A DNA stretch of 64,000 bases from Acidimicrobiia bacterium (lineage in GTDB: Bacteria > Actinomycetota > Acidimicrobiia > Acidimicrobiales > Poriferisodalaceae): contig DUBN01000078.1 in assembly GCA_012960315.1 (NCBI GenBank), positions 103,459 to 167,458 on the forward strand. Reading direction: 5' to 3'. A program made the position numbers and the translations under genes. Positions 1 through 7,620 of this stretch are shown in pieces (within the stretch, counting starts at the first letter, position 1; each line of letters opens with the position of its first letter). The notes below the pieces were generated by a model, which saw only the letters and a list, made by a program, of their open reading frames with translations, did no database searches and was not told the DNA's origin.

Positions 1-1596
1 GCTGTTGGCCGAGTCAACCACCGAGACGCAGGCCAAACCATCGATGCCAGCGGCATGCACGTAGCGCCTGGTTTCATTGATTTACACACCCATTACGACG
101 CACAAATCTTCTGGGACCCCTACTGCACACTTTCGGGCTGGCATGGCATTACGTCAGTGGCGATCGGCAATTGTGGCTTCGGTTTTGCCCCGGTTGCACC
201 AGAAATGCGCGAATACGCGATGCGATCGATGGTTCGCGTAGAAGCAATCCCTTACGACTCAATGGCGCAAGGTATGCCTTGGGATTGGGTGACCTTTCCT
301 GACTATCTGGACAGCTTGGACCGCACGCCAAAGGCAGTGAACATTCTTCCCTACGTACCAATTGGTCCGATGCTGCTGCAGGTGCTGGGCGTAGACGATG
401 CCAAAGCAGGTCGCATGCCGTCTGACGAGGAGCACGCCGAATTGGCAAATTTGTTGCGTGAGGCAATGGATGCAGGCGGCTGTGGTTGGTCGGCTCAAAG
501 ACTTCCTTCGACGGGACCGGCTGCAGTGCAGCGCGACTGGGATGGCACCCCCATGCCCACCGACATGATGAACGACGAGACTGCCAGAGTGCTGGCGAAA
601 GTCTTGGCTGAACGTAATCAGGGTGTCGTTCAGATGACCCTGACGACTGATGACATCAAACACGACCTCGCACATCTCGAAGAGATCGCGTCAATAAGCG
701 GTCGCCCCCTATTGCACAACGTGGTGCAAGCGTTCGAGGACAAGCCTCATGTCCACAAGCGTCAGATTGAATGGCTCGAACGTTGCAGAGAGCGCGGGAT
801 TCCAGTTTATGGCCAAGGAGTAACGAGCGATGCAGGGTTTACCTTCACGTTAGAAGATTGGAATCTCTACGACGACTCCGAGGCCTGGATGGAGGCATGC
901 ATGGGGGACAAAGCCGCTCGTTTAGCTAAGTTCTCCGACCCGGCTCGCCGCCAAGCCTTGAAGGACAATCTGCCCTCGACGGCAACCGCCCCAATCGGAA
1001 CTGTAACAATTCTGTCACCACGCTCAGAAGGCACAGAGAGATACCGGGAAATGTCAGTGTCTCAAGCTGCGGAGGTAACCGGAAAGCACGAAGTAGATGT
1101 CATGCTCGACATCGCAGTCGAAGATGACCTTGATACGTTATTTTTTGTCGCCCCTCCGCAAGGAAACAGTGACCTTCTTCGCGATGTCGTCAGTTATCCG
1201 CACATGTTGTTTGGCGTTTCTGATGGCGGGGCCCACACGAAATTTCTAACGGCTGGCCGATACCCAACGGAGACTCTCACCCAACAAGTACGTGACAACC
1301 AGTGGCTAACGTACGAAGAAGCGCATCGACGTTTATCTGCTCTTCCGGCTCAGCTAGCTGGGTTCAGAGACAGAGGTGTCATTAGACAGGGGTGCCCAGC
1401 CGACCTTGTCGTGTATGACCCCGAGAACTTGAAGGTTCTACCTATGGAAGTGGTGCATGATCTTCCCGGTGGTGAATGGCGACGTATACAAAAAGCGTCC
1501 GGCTACCGCAACGTCATAGTCAATGGGGAGATCACTATCGAAGATGACGCGCAGACCGAGACCTACAGCGGCAAGCTTTTGCGACACGGCCGCTAG
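1..1596 (+). CDS. N-acyl-D-amino-acid deacylase-like amidohydrolase (5' partial)
   Basis: The gene begins before the window: the frame is open from base 1, so the ATG at 55 is internal. The product belongs to the amidohydrolase-3/D-aminoacylase group of zinc-dependent TIM-barrel hydrolases, which cleave N-acyl or cyclic amide bonds in the cytoplasm. Visible landmarks are the metal-binding HTH motif (GFIDLHTHYD) at window codons 24-33, a late SDGGAHTKF segment near codon 407 that supplies the conserved aspartate of the barrel, and a C-terminal ADLVVYDP strand typical of the small beta-sandwich domain. The 531 codons seen are close to the usual family length of about 550, so only a short N-terminus is missing. 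The substrate cannot be read from the sequence. It is convergent with the phosphotransferase gene that follows. Confidence 0.8.
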   Translation, partial: AVGRVNHRDAGQTIDASGMHVAPGFIDLHTHYDAQIFWDPYCTLSGWHGITSVAIGNCGFGFAPVAPEMREYAMRSMVRVEAIPYDSMAQGMPWDWVTFPDYLDSLDRTPKAVNILPYVPIGPMLLQVLGVDDAKAGRMPSDEEHAELANLLREAMDAGGCGWSAQRLPSTGPAAVQRDWDGTPMPTDMMNDETARVLAKVLAERNQGVVQMTLTTDDIKHDLAHLEEIASISGRPLLHNVVQAFEDKPHVHKRQIEWLERCRERGIPVYGQGVTSDAGFTFTLEDWNLYDDSEAWMEACMGDKAARLAKFSDPARRQALKDNLPSTATAPIGTVTILSPRSEGTERYREMSVSQAAEVTGKHEVDVMLDIAVEDDLDTLFFVAPPQGNSDLLRDVVSYPHMLFGVSDGGAHTKFLTAGRYPTETLTQQVRDNQWLTYEEAHRRLSALPAQLAGFRDRGVIRQGCPADLVVYDPENLKVLPMEVVHDLPGGEWRRIQKASGYRNVIVNGEITIEDDAQTETYSGKLLRHGR

Positions 1597-1636
1597 TTGG
1601 GAGTTTCGGTCAAATGAAACCCGCGACCAAAGCAAC

Positions 1637-2671
1637 TCAGATCATGCCAAGGAGTTCGGCTGCTCGTTGCGCTCGCTCCCCTACGGAGTCCCTCATACGG
1701 TCCAAATCAATGTCTTCATCTTGTTCACCTTGTTGTCCCGCGAGATACCGGGAATAAACCCCTTCACCGATGCACGCTAAACGCCATTGAGCGAATGCTC
1801 GGTAGTAACTAATCGCATCAATCTCAGAGTCCATAATCGTCGCATAGCGGGAAGCCAACTCATCCTGAGTCAAGAAACCTGGCAGTCCCGTGCTTTCTGC
1901 ATCTCCAGTAGGGTCCTTCTCTTGAGGGTCATGCCAGTATCCAAGGAGTCCACCAAGGTCAGCTATCGGCTCACCCAGAGTGCACAGCTCCCAATCCAAC
2001 ACCGCTACTACTGACCCACTTGCGTCAACCATGCAGTTTGATAGCCGATAATCGCCGTGGGCAATCGTCGTGGGGTTCGGTTCGGGCATCACACGTATCA
2101 GTTCAAGGGCAATCGCATCGACGATGGGCATGTCACGAGTTCGTGAACTTTCCCATTGACCGGACCACCGTTTCACTTGCCGTTCCACGTACCCACTGCG
2201 CTTAGCAAAATCACCCAACCCCACTTCGTCAATGTCGACCCGATGCAATGCCGAAAGTGTGTCGATTAGCGATTCCGACATGACTTTCCGAGCCGCTACA
2301 TCCATTTCAGTGGCGAGGTCTATATCTCGGACGACAATTCCGTCAACGTAATACATAACGTAAAAGTCGCGGCCATTAATCGTTTCGTCTTGACAAAGAC
2401 CAACCATTTCAGGAACCGGCACGTCACTGTCACGAAGCGCATGCATTAGCCGGTATTCCCGCGCCATGTCATGAGCGGAAGGCAAAAGCGGACCGGTAGG
2501 TGGGCGCCGCAAAACAAATCGGGGCTGATCACCATCGTTTACGACAAAGGTCATGTTTGACCTGCCGCCAGCAATCAACGTGAACGTCAGCGCTTCACTA
2601 ATTTCCGCATGGTCGCCGATCCACGACGTGACTTTGTCCGCCGCGATGACGGTGGGTAGGACTTCAGACAT
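1637..2671 (-). CDS. APH-family phosphotransferase (acyl-CoA metabolism type)
   Basis: A choline kinase/aminoglycoside phosphotransferase-fold protein of about 344 residues. The catalytic loop HGDYRLSN lies about residue 205 and the metal-binding LDWELCTLG about residue 225, both intact. In Actinobacteria this subfamily usually sits beside acyl-CoA dehydrogenases and crotonases, and its true substrate is generally not an antibiotic; a hydroxyacyl-CoA or related metabolite is often proposed. The chosen ATG at 2671 avoids overlapping the upstream crotonase; an in-frame start at 2722 would add 17 residues that do not look like the family. It is the last gene of a minus-strand run that starts at 6944, so it is probably co-transcribed with the dehydrogenase and crotonase. 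The substrate is unknown. Confidence 0.8.
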   Translation of the reverse strand: MSEVLPTVIAADKVTSWIGDHAEISEALTFTLIAGGRSNMTFVVNDGDQPRFVLRRPPTGPLLPSAHDMAREYRLMHALRDSDVPVPEMVGLCQDETINGRDFYVMYYVDGIVVRDIDLATEMDVAARKVMSESLIDTLSALHRVDIDEVGLGDFAKRSGYVERQVKRWSGQWESSRTRDMPIVDAIALELIRVMPEPNPTTIAHGDYRLSNCMVDASGSVVAVLDWELCTLGEPIADLGGLLGYWHDPQEKDPTGDAESTGLPGFLTQDELASRYATIMDSEIDAISYYRAFAQWRLACIGEGVYSRYLAGQQGEQDEDIDLDRMRDSVGERAQRAAELLGMI

Positions 2672-2708
2672 GCCTTGTATGTAGCAGAGTGGCCTGGGGT
2701 CGTGTCGG

Positions 2709-3479
2709 CTAGCTGTTTCCAAACCGTGGCGAACGTCCTTCTGTCAACGCCTTCATGGCTTCGCGATGGTCTGCTGATCGTGTCGTCGCCACGTGGTTCG
2801 CTTGAATTTTGTCAAGGTCCGGATGAACTCCAGCCAGATCATTAATCGCTTGCTTCGTCAATTTCACCGCGCCCGGCGCCAATTCAGAAATGGCCTTGCA
2901 TAACTCGACTACTCGAGAGTTCAAACGGTCTGGTTCGATGATTTCGGTGAGGTAACCCATAGCAAGCAACTCATCAGCACTTATGGTCTCTCCGGTCAAG
3001 AAAATGCGTTTCGTTGCGGAAGGTCCGATACGTTCAACGAATCTTTGTAACCCTGTTGCGTAGTACTGAAGCCCTATTCGGGCGGCGGGCATCGCCAAGG
3101 CAATGTGACTCGTTGCCAACCGCATGTCACAGGCCATAGCCAGATCGGTACCTCCGCCGTGCACATTGCCGTTGATGACCGCAATCGTAGGTATTGCGAC
3201 TTTCGCTAAAGCGTCACACACCTCACCGAATCCGAACTTTGGTCGGTCTCCTTGAGCAAGCGCGCCTAGGTGGTAACCGGAGCACCACGATGGGCCGTGA
3301 GCTTCGATCGTCAAACTACGTACCGATGGGTCTGCCTCTACAGCCGCCAAATGGGCCATTAGGGCCTCTAAGTCTGGGGGACCTAAGCGGTTTCGTTTAT
3401 CGGGCCTTCGAAGAACGATTTGAGCACGACTTTGGAGAATTTCAAGACTCGGCACATCTCCTTCACTGTTTGGTGTCAT
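2709..3479 (-). CDS. Enoyl-CoA hydratase/isomerase family protein lacking both catalytic glutamates
   Basis: A crotonase-fold protein of 256 residues. The oxyanion-hole segment (SGYHLGAL) and the GNVHGGGTDLAMACD helix start are present, so acyl-CoA binding is likely. The two glutamates used by hydratases are not kept: the first position reads TDLAM (Asp for Glu) and the second reads MPAARIG where PExxxG is usual (Ala for Glu). The enzyme is therefore unlikely to be a simple hydratase; other crotonase chemistries such as thioester hydrolysis, isomerisation or decarboxylation are possible. The ATG at 3479 is chosen because it starts 4 bp after the stop of the dehydrogenase gene, indicating translational coupling in an operon; a start at 3524 would overlap that gene. 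Confidence 0.8.
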   Translation of the reverse strand: MTPNSEGDVPSLEILQSRAQIVLRRPDKRNRLGPPDLEALMAHLAAVEADPSVRSLTIEAHGPSWCSGYHLGALAQGDRPKFGFGEVCDALAKVAIPTIAVINGNVHGGGTDLAMACDMRLATSHIALAMPAARIGLQYYATGLQRFVERIGPSATKRIFLTGETISADELLAMGYLTEIIEPDRLNSRVVELCKAISELAPGAVKLTKQAINDLAGVHPDLDKIQANHVATTRSADHREAMKALTEGRSPRFGNS

Positions 3480-3483
3480 CGGT

Positions 3484-4584
3484 TTAATCAAACACCAATA
3501 TTGATCGTCCCGCGACGCGGCCATTCTCTAGATCGTCAACCGCTCGCCCAATGTCGTCTATGGAATAGCGTTGAGTGACTAAAGCATCGAGATCGAGAAT
3601 GCCTTGACGGTGCCAATCAATGAACCGAGGTAAGTCCTCTCCTGGCGCACATGAACCGCCCAGACTGCAGATGTAGGAGCGTTCGCCCATAAACATGTAT
3701 CGGCTGTCCAGTTCGATTGGAGTCTGTGGTACCCCTACCAGCACCGCGGTTCCGCCTTTGGATTGCCCGAATTCGCCGCTGCGGGTCATTTCAGATATTT
3801 GTCGCATCGTGGCTGCGTGCCCGATGCAGTCGAACGCGTAGTCGACTCCGGCTATAGGTCGTCGCAGGACGTCGAACTGGTTGGCAATTTCAGTTAGGTC
3901 TCGCACGGCTGCAACGGGGTCGACCTGTGAAGCGTTCACACCGTGGGTGGCTCCAAATTTTTTTGCAAAGTCGAGCTTGTCGTCATCCAAGTCGACAGCA
4001 ATGATTGGGTCCGCTCCAAGGTGCGCAGCGGCGGCTACTGCCGAGAGACCGACACCTCCGGCGCCAATTATGGCGACGCTGTCGCCGCTTTGAACTTTTG
4101 CGGTGTGTAGCACCGCGCCGGCGCCGGTAATCACCGCACATCCGATGATGCTGCTTGCTTCGCGGTCAATGTCGGATGGGACCTTCACCACATACATCTC
4201 ATCAGCGATGGTGTGCGTCGCCCAGGTAAAAACGTTGCTACTTGTAGCGGTCCGGCCATCGTGGAGATCGACACTGGCGATACCTCCTTGGCGGCGAGCC
4301 TGGGTCTGATCTTTCGGCACCCAAGTCACCATGACGGTGTCGCCTGGTTGCAGGCCCGCGACCGACGTTCCAACAGCAACAACTTCGCCTGTTGATTCGT
4401 GACCCAATACAACGGGCGCCTGTCGAGGATTGTGAATGACGTGAAGTTGGCTGTGACATATCCCCGAAGCGAACTGGCGCACCACTACTTGGTGCGGTGC
4501 AGGATCGGGCAAGGTTACGTCGACTACTTCTAGCGGTTGATTCTGTTCTTGAGGGACAACCACCACTCGAGCGTCGGTCGGCAT
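3484..4584 (-). CDS. Zinc-type alcohol dehydrogenase (MDR family) without the structural zinc lobe
   Basis: A 366-residue medium-chain dehydrogenase/reductase related to class III/NDMA-type alcohol dehydrogenases. The catalytic zinc ligands are visible (GICHSQLH and VLGHESTGE, about residues 41-67), and the Rossmann glycine motif GAGGVGLSA lies about residue 175. The loop that normally carries four cysteines for the structural zinc is replaced by a cysteine-free segment (VPKDQTQARRQGG), so only one zinc is expected. It should oxidise an alcohol or reduce an aldehyde with NAD(P); the substrate is unknown. It is in the minus-strand operon between the cyclase-like gene and the crotonase, which suggests a catabolic role for a hydroxylated acid or its CoA ester. 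Confidence 0.85.
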   Translation of the reverse strand: MPTDARVVVVPQEQNQPLEVVDVTLPDPAPHQVVVRQFASGICHSQLHVIHNPRQAPVVLGHESTGEVVAVGTSVAGLQPGDTVMVTWVPKDQTQARRQGGIASVDLHDGRTATSSNVFTWATHTIADEMYVVKVPSDIDREASSIIGCAVITGAGAVLHTAKVQSGDSVAIIGAGGVGLSAVAAAAHLGADPIIAVDLDDDKLDFAKKFGATHGVNASQVDPVAAVRDLTEIANQFDVLRRPIAGVDYAFDCIGHAATMRQISEMTRSGEFGQSKGGTAVLVGVPQTPIELDSRYMFMGERSYICSLGGSCAPGEDLPRFIDWHRQGILDLDALVTQRYSIDDIGRAVDDLENGRVAGRSILVFD

Positions 4585-4654
4585 GATGCTTCTCCTTCTT
4601 TCGTGAGTGCTTCAAAAGCTACTTCCGTTGGTTTGCCTCGACGAATTATTTGCG

Positions 4655-5125
4655 CTATGTCGGAAGTCGTAAGGGTCGACCATCAATGTCGGGACGACTG
4701 TCAGTTGATAACCATAATTGCACCGGTTCGCCGTCGGCCCAGAGCTGAGCACGGACCATGGGTCGCGCGTCTAGAGTTCCACCCGTAACGTCATCGATCT
4801 GCCCCGAAAAGACAATCTGGTTGCCGTTCGAACATCCCAACACCGCCAAAGCTTGGGAAAGGTCGCCGGGATGTATGCCGATGCGCATCTTTCGACCCGG
4901 ATCGTTGATCTCACGTTGAGTTCGCCATTGGGCAACCACGGCAGCTTCTACTGCATTTGCCGCATCGTCAAAGCAACCGACGAGCGACGTTTCGTGGTCA
5001 ACAATTAATGCGCCCTTGGCTTCGAAAATCTCTGTCACTAGCTCAGTTGGTTCGACACTTTGAGGAATACCCACGATTTCGTAGTCGACACATACATATG
5101 TGAGGTTCCGCGTCACTTGGTTCAT
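4655..5125 (-). CDS. Degenerate class III cyclase-homology-domain protein
   Basis: I do not recognise this 156-residue protein with certainty. Its layout resembles a minimal adenylate/guanylate cyclase homology domain: a starting strand LTYVCVDYEIVG matching the usual TxxFxDIxGST, a strand-loop (KGALIVDHETSLVGCFDD) where active cyclases have GDGxxAxF, a helix rich in alanine (ANAVEAAVVAQW), and a strand RKMRIGIHPGD matching RIGxHxGE. The GDG hairpin and the second metal-binding aspartate are not seen, so catalysis is unlikely; a sensory or scaffolding role is possible. It lies 28 bp downstream of the alpha/beta hydrolase and 70 bp upstream of the dehydrogenase on the same strand. The cyclase assignment is inference from motif order. 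Confidence 0.5.
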   Translation of the reverse strand: MNQVTRNLTYVCVDYEIVGIPQSVEPTELVTEIFEAKGALIVDHETSLVGCFDDAANAVEAAVVAQWRTQREINDPGRKMRIGIHPGDLSQALAVLGCSNGNQIVFSGQIDDVTGGTLDARPMVRAQLWADGEPVQLWLSTDSRPDIDGRPLRLPT

Positions 5126-5153
5126 AAGGCATCTATGGGTATTGAGACTCCAC

Positions 5154-6032
5154 CTATTTTGCTGGCGCGACGTTGGAGAGAAACGTGAGTACGGCCGTTA
5201 CAAAGATGTCGTTACGGTCACCCGCCACCATATGAGCGGCACCTCCAACATTCGCATACTCAGAGTGGGGCACGAGGTCTAGGTATGCGTTGGCGCCCTC
5301 TTCCGAAAGCACGTCACTGAGTCCTCCCCGAACCAACAGGGACGGGCATCGAACATTTCTCGCAGCCTCTTCCTGACGAGGTATTCGATCTGCGATTGAT
5401 CTTTTTCGTTGCATAAATTCTGGGTCCCAATGCCACCGGTAGCGACCATCAGGCCAGAGGCGCACATTTTTTGCGAGGCCATCGAGTGTGCGTGGTCGTT
5501 TCCGGTGCGGTTGATAGTTAGCGATCGCTTCCGCTACTTCGTCAAGAGATAAAAACCCGTCTGGTGCTTGACCCATAAAGTCTCTGATCTTTCGGACGCC
5601 GGATATTTCGATGCGAGGCGCAGTGTCAACCAAGACCAACGCGGTCGCATCAACCCGTCCTTCACCTACAGCAGTCAAAGACGTGCCGCCTCCCATTGAG
5701 GCGCCGACGAGAATGGGTTTTTGTCCGAAATGCTCGGTGACCGCAACGAGGTCGTCAACAAGCACATCATTTGAGTAGTCACCGTTAGGAGCCCATTCGC
5801 TGTCGCCGTGACCTCGGGCGTCGAGACTGACTGCTTGGTAGCCCGCGTCGGCCAACATCTGACCAGCGCTTTTCCATGCGTGACGCGTTTGTCCGCCGCC
5901 GTGTTGCAGGATCACAAGTGGACCCGAATCCCCGTAAATATCGGCCGCAACGTGAACTCCGCCGGTCGCGGGGATCATCTTGTGCGGCTCTGGTGCGCCC
6001 TCCAGGCGGGCGCCTCGCTCACCTTTGGCCAC
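5154..6032 (-). CDS. Alpha/beta-fold hydrolase
   Basis: A 292-residue single-domain alpha/beta hydrolase. The oxyanion region LQHGGGQTRHAW, the RGHGDSEW turn, and the nucleophile elbow GASMGGG (serine about residue 112) are all present. The C-terminal histidine is likely in GGAAHMVAGD near residue 270. Members hydrolyse esters, amides or C-C bonds; the substrate cannot be told. The GTG at 6032 is the longest start; an ATG at 5978 would remove an Arg/Gly/Ala-rich leader and is equally plausible. The gene begins 6 bp after the UGA stop of the selenoprotein gene and is in the same frame as it, so the two are certainly co-transcribed and could form a fusion only if that UGA were read through, which I consider unlikely. 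Confidence 0.85.
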   Translation of the reverse strand: MAKGERGARLEGAPEPHKMIPATGGVHVAADIYGDSGPLVILQHGGGQTRHAWKSAGQMLADAGYQAVSLDARGHGDSEWAPNGDYSNDVLVDDLVAVTEHFGQKPILVGASMGGGTSLTAVGEGRVDATALVLVDTAPRIEISGVRKIRDFMGQAPDGFLSLDEVAEAIANYQPHRKRPRTLDGLAKNVRLWPDGRYRWHWDPEFMQRKRSIADRIPRQEEAARNVRCPSLLVRGGLSDVLSEEGANAYLDLVPHSEYANVGGAAHMVAGDRNDIFVTAVLTFLSNVAPAK

Positions 6033-6038
6033 GCCGCG

Positions 6039-6944
6039 TCAGCCTCTACCCGCACCATCGGCTTTAGCGTCCGCTTGGGCGGCGCGGCGCTGATCTCCAG
6101 CTGCTGCGAGAGCAGTCCTATTGGAGTCGTCAACCTTCATAAAATGCCGCCGCCAATCATCATTGGACTCGGCGTCCCATACAAAAGGTGTCTGCGTTGT
6201 CGTTCGGGGCTGCCATGCACGTTCAAGAAGGTCTAAGGCCATGCCCATGATGGTTGTCTGCATTTCGACGTCTCCGGGTTTGCCGGCCGGATTTCCTAGG
6301 GGAAAGTCAGTGAATACAAAGCGGCTTACTCCGCATTCTTCAACGATGTCTCTTGCGCTACCGACGACCACGGTGGGGAGACCCGCTTCTTCGAGATGGC
6401 GCGCGACCAGACTCACGGTCTGGTGACAAACAGGTCAGAGGGGGACTAGTACTACTGCGTCCAGCTCATCTTGCCGAGCAAATTCGAGTATTTGCGGTGC
6501 GTCCCTGCGACTAGTGCGTCTGTGACTGTAATCGGTAGGGACGCCGTAGAACCGATCGGCGAGTGAACCAATTCTGCCTTGGGCAGCAAATTCCCTAAGA
6601 CGATTGATCGGCAGGTAGGTGTCCAAGTCGTCAGTGTGGGTGTTGTCTTTATCCCAGAAGAGATCTTTGTTGTAGAGGCCTCCCAATGCGTCATCGCAAA
6701 GCGCTGCATAGGGTTCTTTTGTTCCGGAACCGGCCACAGCCCCTTTATCGACCTTCCGCTCAAAAAATGATGTAGTGATGAGTCCTATACGGCACTCAGC
6801 CAACGGCTTTTCAAGCGCCGCAAACGGCACCGCATGATGATAAGCCCATTGATATGCCTGTGGGTAGCCCTGGGCTCCGTAGTAGCCCCGCGATTTGTCG
6901 ATATAGCTGACATGTGAACGATGGGTGCGACGATCGTCTGCCAT
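6039..6944 (-). CDS. GrdB/PrdB-like selenoprotein (glycine/sarcosine/betaine reductase B family), Sec at residue 170
   Basis: Two conserved segments are in one continuous frame, separated only by a UGA at 6435-6437 (minus strand). Before it the protein reads ALEKPLAECRIGLITTS (about residue 45-60) and ends DAVVLVPL; after it comes PVCHQTVSLVARHLEEAG and a GVSRFVFTDFPLGNPAGKP segment. Relatives in non-clostridial bacteria carry CPVCHQ at this site, so the UGA falls exactly on the first cysteine of a CxxC pair, giving U170-P-V-C173. A perfect 7-bp hairpin follows (6406-6424). The full product is 301 residues. The family contains the selenoprotein B of Stickland reductases, but no GrdA, GrdC or PrdA partner is here, so the reaction is unknown; a reductive C-N or C-S cleavage or a thiol redox role is inference. 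ATG 6944 has a strong GGGGAGGGAG ribosome site. It heads the minus-strand operon. Confidence 0.82.
6406..6424 (-). promoter_or_regulatory. SECIS-like hairpin after the UGA of the GrdB-like gene
   Basis: On the minus strand a 7-bp perfect stem (ACCAGAC with GTCTGGT) closes a 5-base loop CGTGA. The loop starts 17 nt after the UGA, inside the 16-37 nt spacing known for bacterial SECIS elements, and has a guanine in the second loop position as the consensus requires. The hairpin lies inside the coding frame, as bacterial SECIS elements do. Hairpins of this quality can occur by chance, so it supports but does not prove recoding. Confidence 0.65.
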
Positions 6945-7042
6945 CGAACTCCCTCCCCTTACTAAAGCAACGACCCGATGGTAGGCGGAGAACGGGGGGA
7001 AGCGCCTAATTAGCGGGCTACGGTCACCAGAAATAACGCAAT

Positions 7043-7047
7043 GGAGG
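7043..7047 (+). promoter_or_regulatory. Ribosome binding site GGAGG fixing the MaoC-like start
   Basis: GGAGG lies 5 bases before the ATG at 7053. An earlier in-frame ATG at 7041 overlaps this site and has no ribosome site of its own, so 7053 is the better start. Confidence 0.7.
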
Positions 7048-7052
7048 ATTCA

Positions 7053-7532
7053 ATGATTGGCGACCTACCACCCAGGCCACATCGTGGATGGACTTTTCGC
7101 GAGGTTCCCATCGGCAAGCGTTGGAGCACTTCAAGGCGCACCGTGACAGAAACAGATCTCGTGGTTTACGCCACACAGTTCGGTTTCGTCGAAGGTTTGT
7201 TTCTCGACGCGACGGGTGCAGAGCGCGCCGGGTACTCGGGGCGTCTTGTCCCTGGAAGTTTGGTGATGTCGATAGCGGAAGGCTTAATTATCAGCGGAGG
7301 AGCTATTGCCGGCACGGGCATGGCTTATTTAGGTGCAGACGTCCAAGTTAAGGGACCGACTTTCGTGAATGACACCCTCCAAGTCGTGGCTGAAGTGACT
7401 GCGGCAAGGCTCACCTCAAAACAAGACCGAGGAATTGTGACGACTCGTAACGAGGTGTTCAATCAGGATGGGGAAATAGTAATGGTGTATACCCCGACTC
7501 GGATGGTCCGAACAGAACACGTTGATGACTAG
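7053..7532 (+). CDS. MaoC-like hot-dog fold protein lacking the Asp/His dyad
   Basis: A 159-residue single hot-dog domain of the MaoC dehydratase type. The late GRLVPGSLVMSIAEGL helix and the GADVQVKGPTFVNDTLQV strand match the family well. The usual hydratase loop with an aspartate and histidine (GDxNxxH) is replaced by QFGFVEGLFLDATG, in which neither residue is in place, so (R)-enoyl-CoA hydration is doubtful; acyl-CoA binding or another role is more likely. It is the first of a plus-strand run with an acyl-CoA dehydrogenase and a CoA-transferase, which points to a short CoA-ester degradation pathway. It is divergent from the selenoprotein operon, with a shared 108-bp upstream region (6945-7052) in which I see no clear promoter motif. 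Confidence 0.75.
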   Translation: MIGDLPPRPHRGWTFREVPIGKRWSTSRRTVTETDLVVYATQFGFVEGLFLDATGAERAGYSGRLVPGSLVMSIAEGLIISGGAIAGTGMAYLGADVQVKGPTFVNDTLQVVAEVTAARLTSKQDRGIVTTRNEVFNQDGEIVMVYTPTRMVRTEHVDD

Positions 7533-7620
7533 GCCGAACGTACGACAGATGTCCGTTTAATTTCACATTTCAGTTATCTTCGCTTTCACGCGGATTGTTC
7601 GACTTCCGTCATCGAGCAAG

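Noticed and set aside
6039..6041. A third in-frame UGA, joining the selenoprotein to the alpha/beta hydrolase, with a 6-bp hairpin about 31 nt later.
   Set aside because: There is no cysteine-aligned active site around it (GRG-stop-RGVAKG), the linker is Arg/Gly/Ala-rich, and the hydrolase has its own start. The hairpin shows that such structures arise by chance, so hairpins alone are not proof.
6039..6944. Reading the region as two separate small genes or a nonsense pseudogene.
   Set aside because: The two halves share one frame with no indel, the breakpoint is a single UGA at a family cysteine site, and the second half would need a GTG inside a conserved motif.
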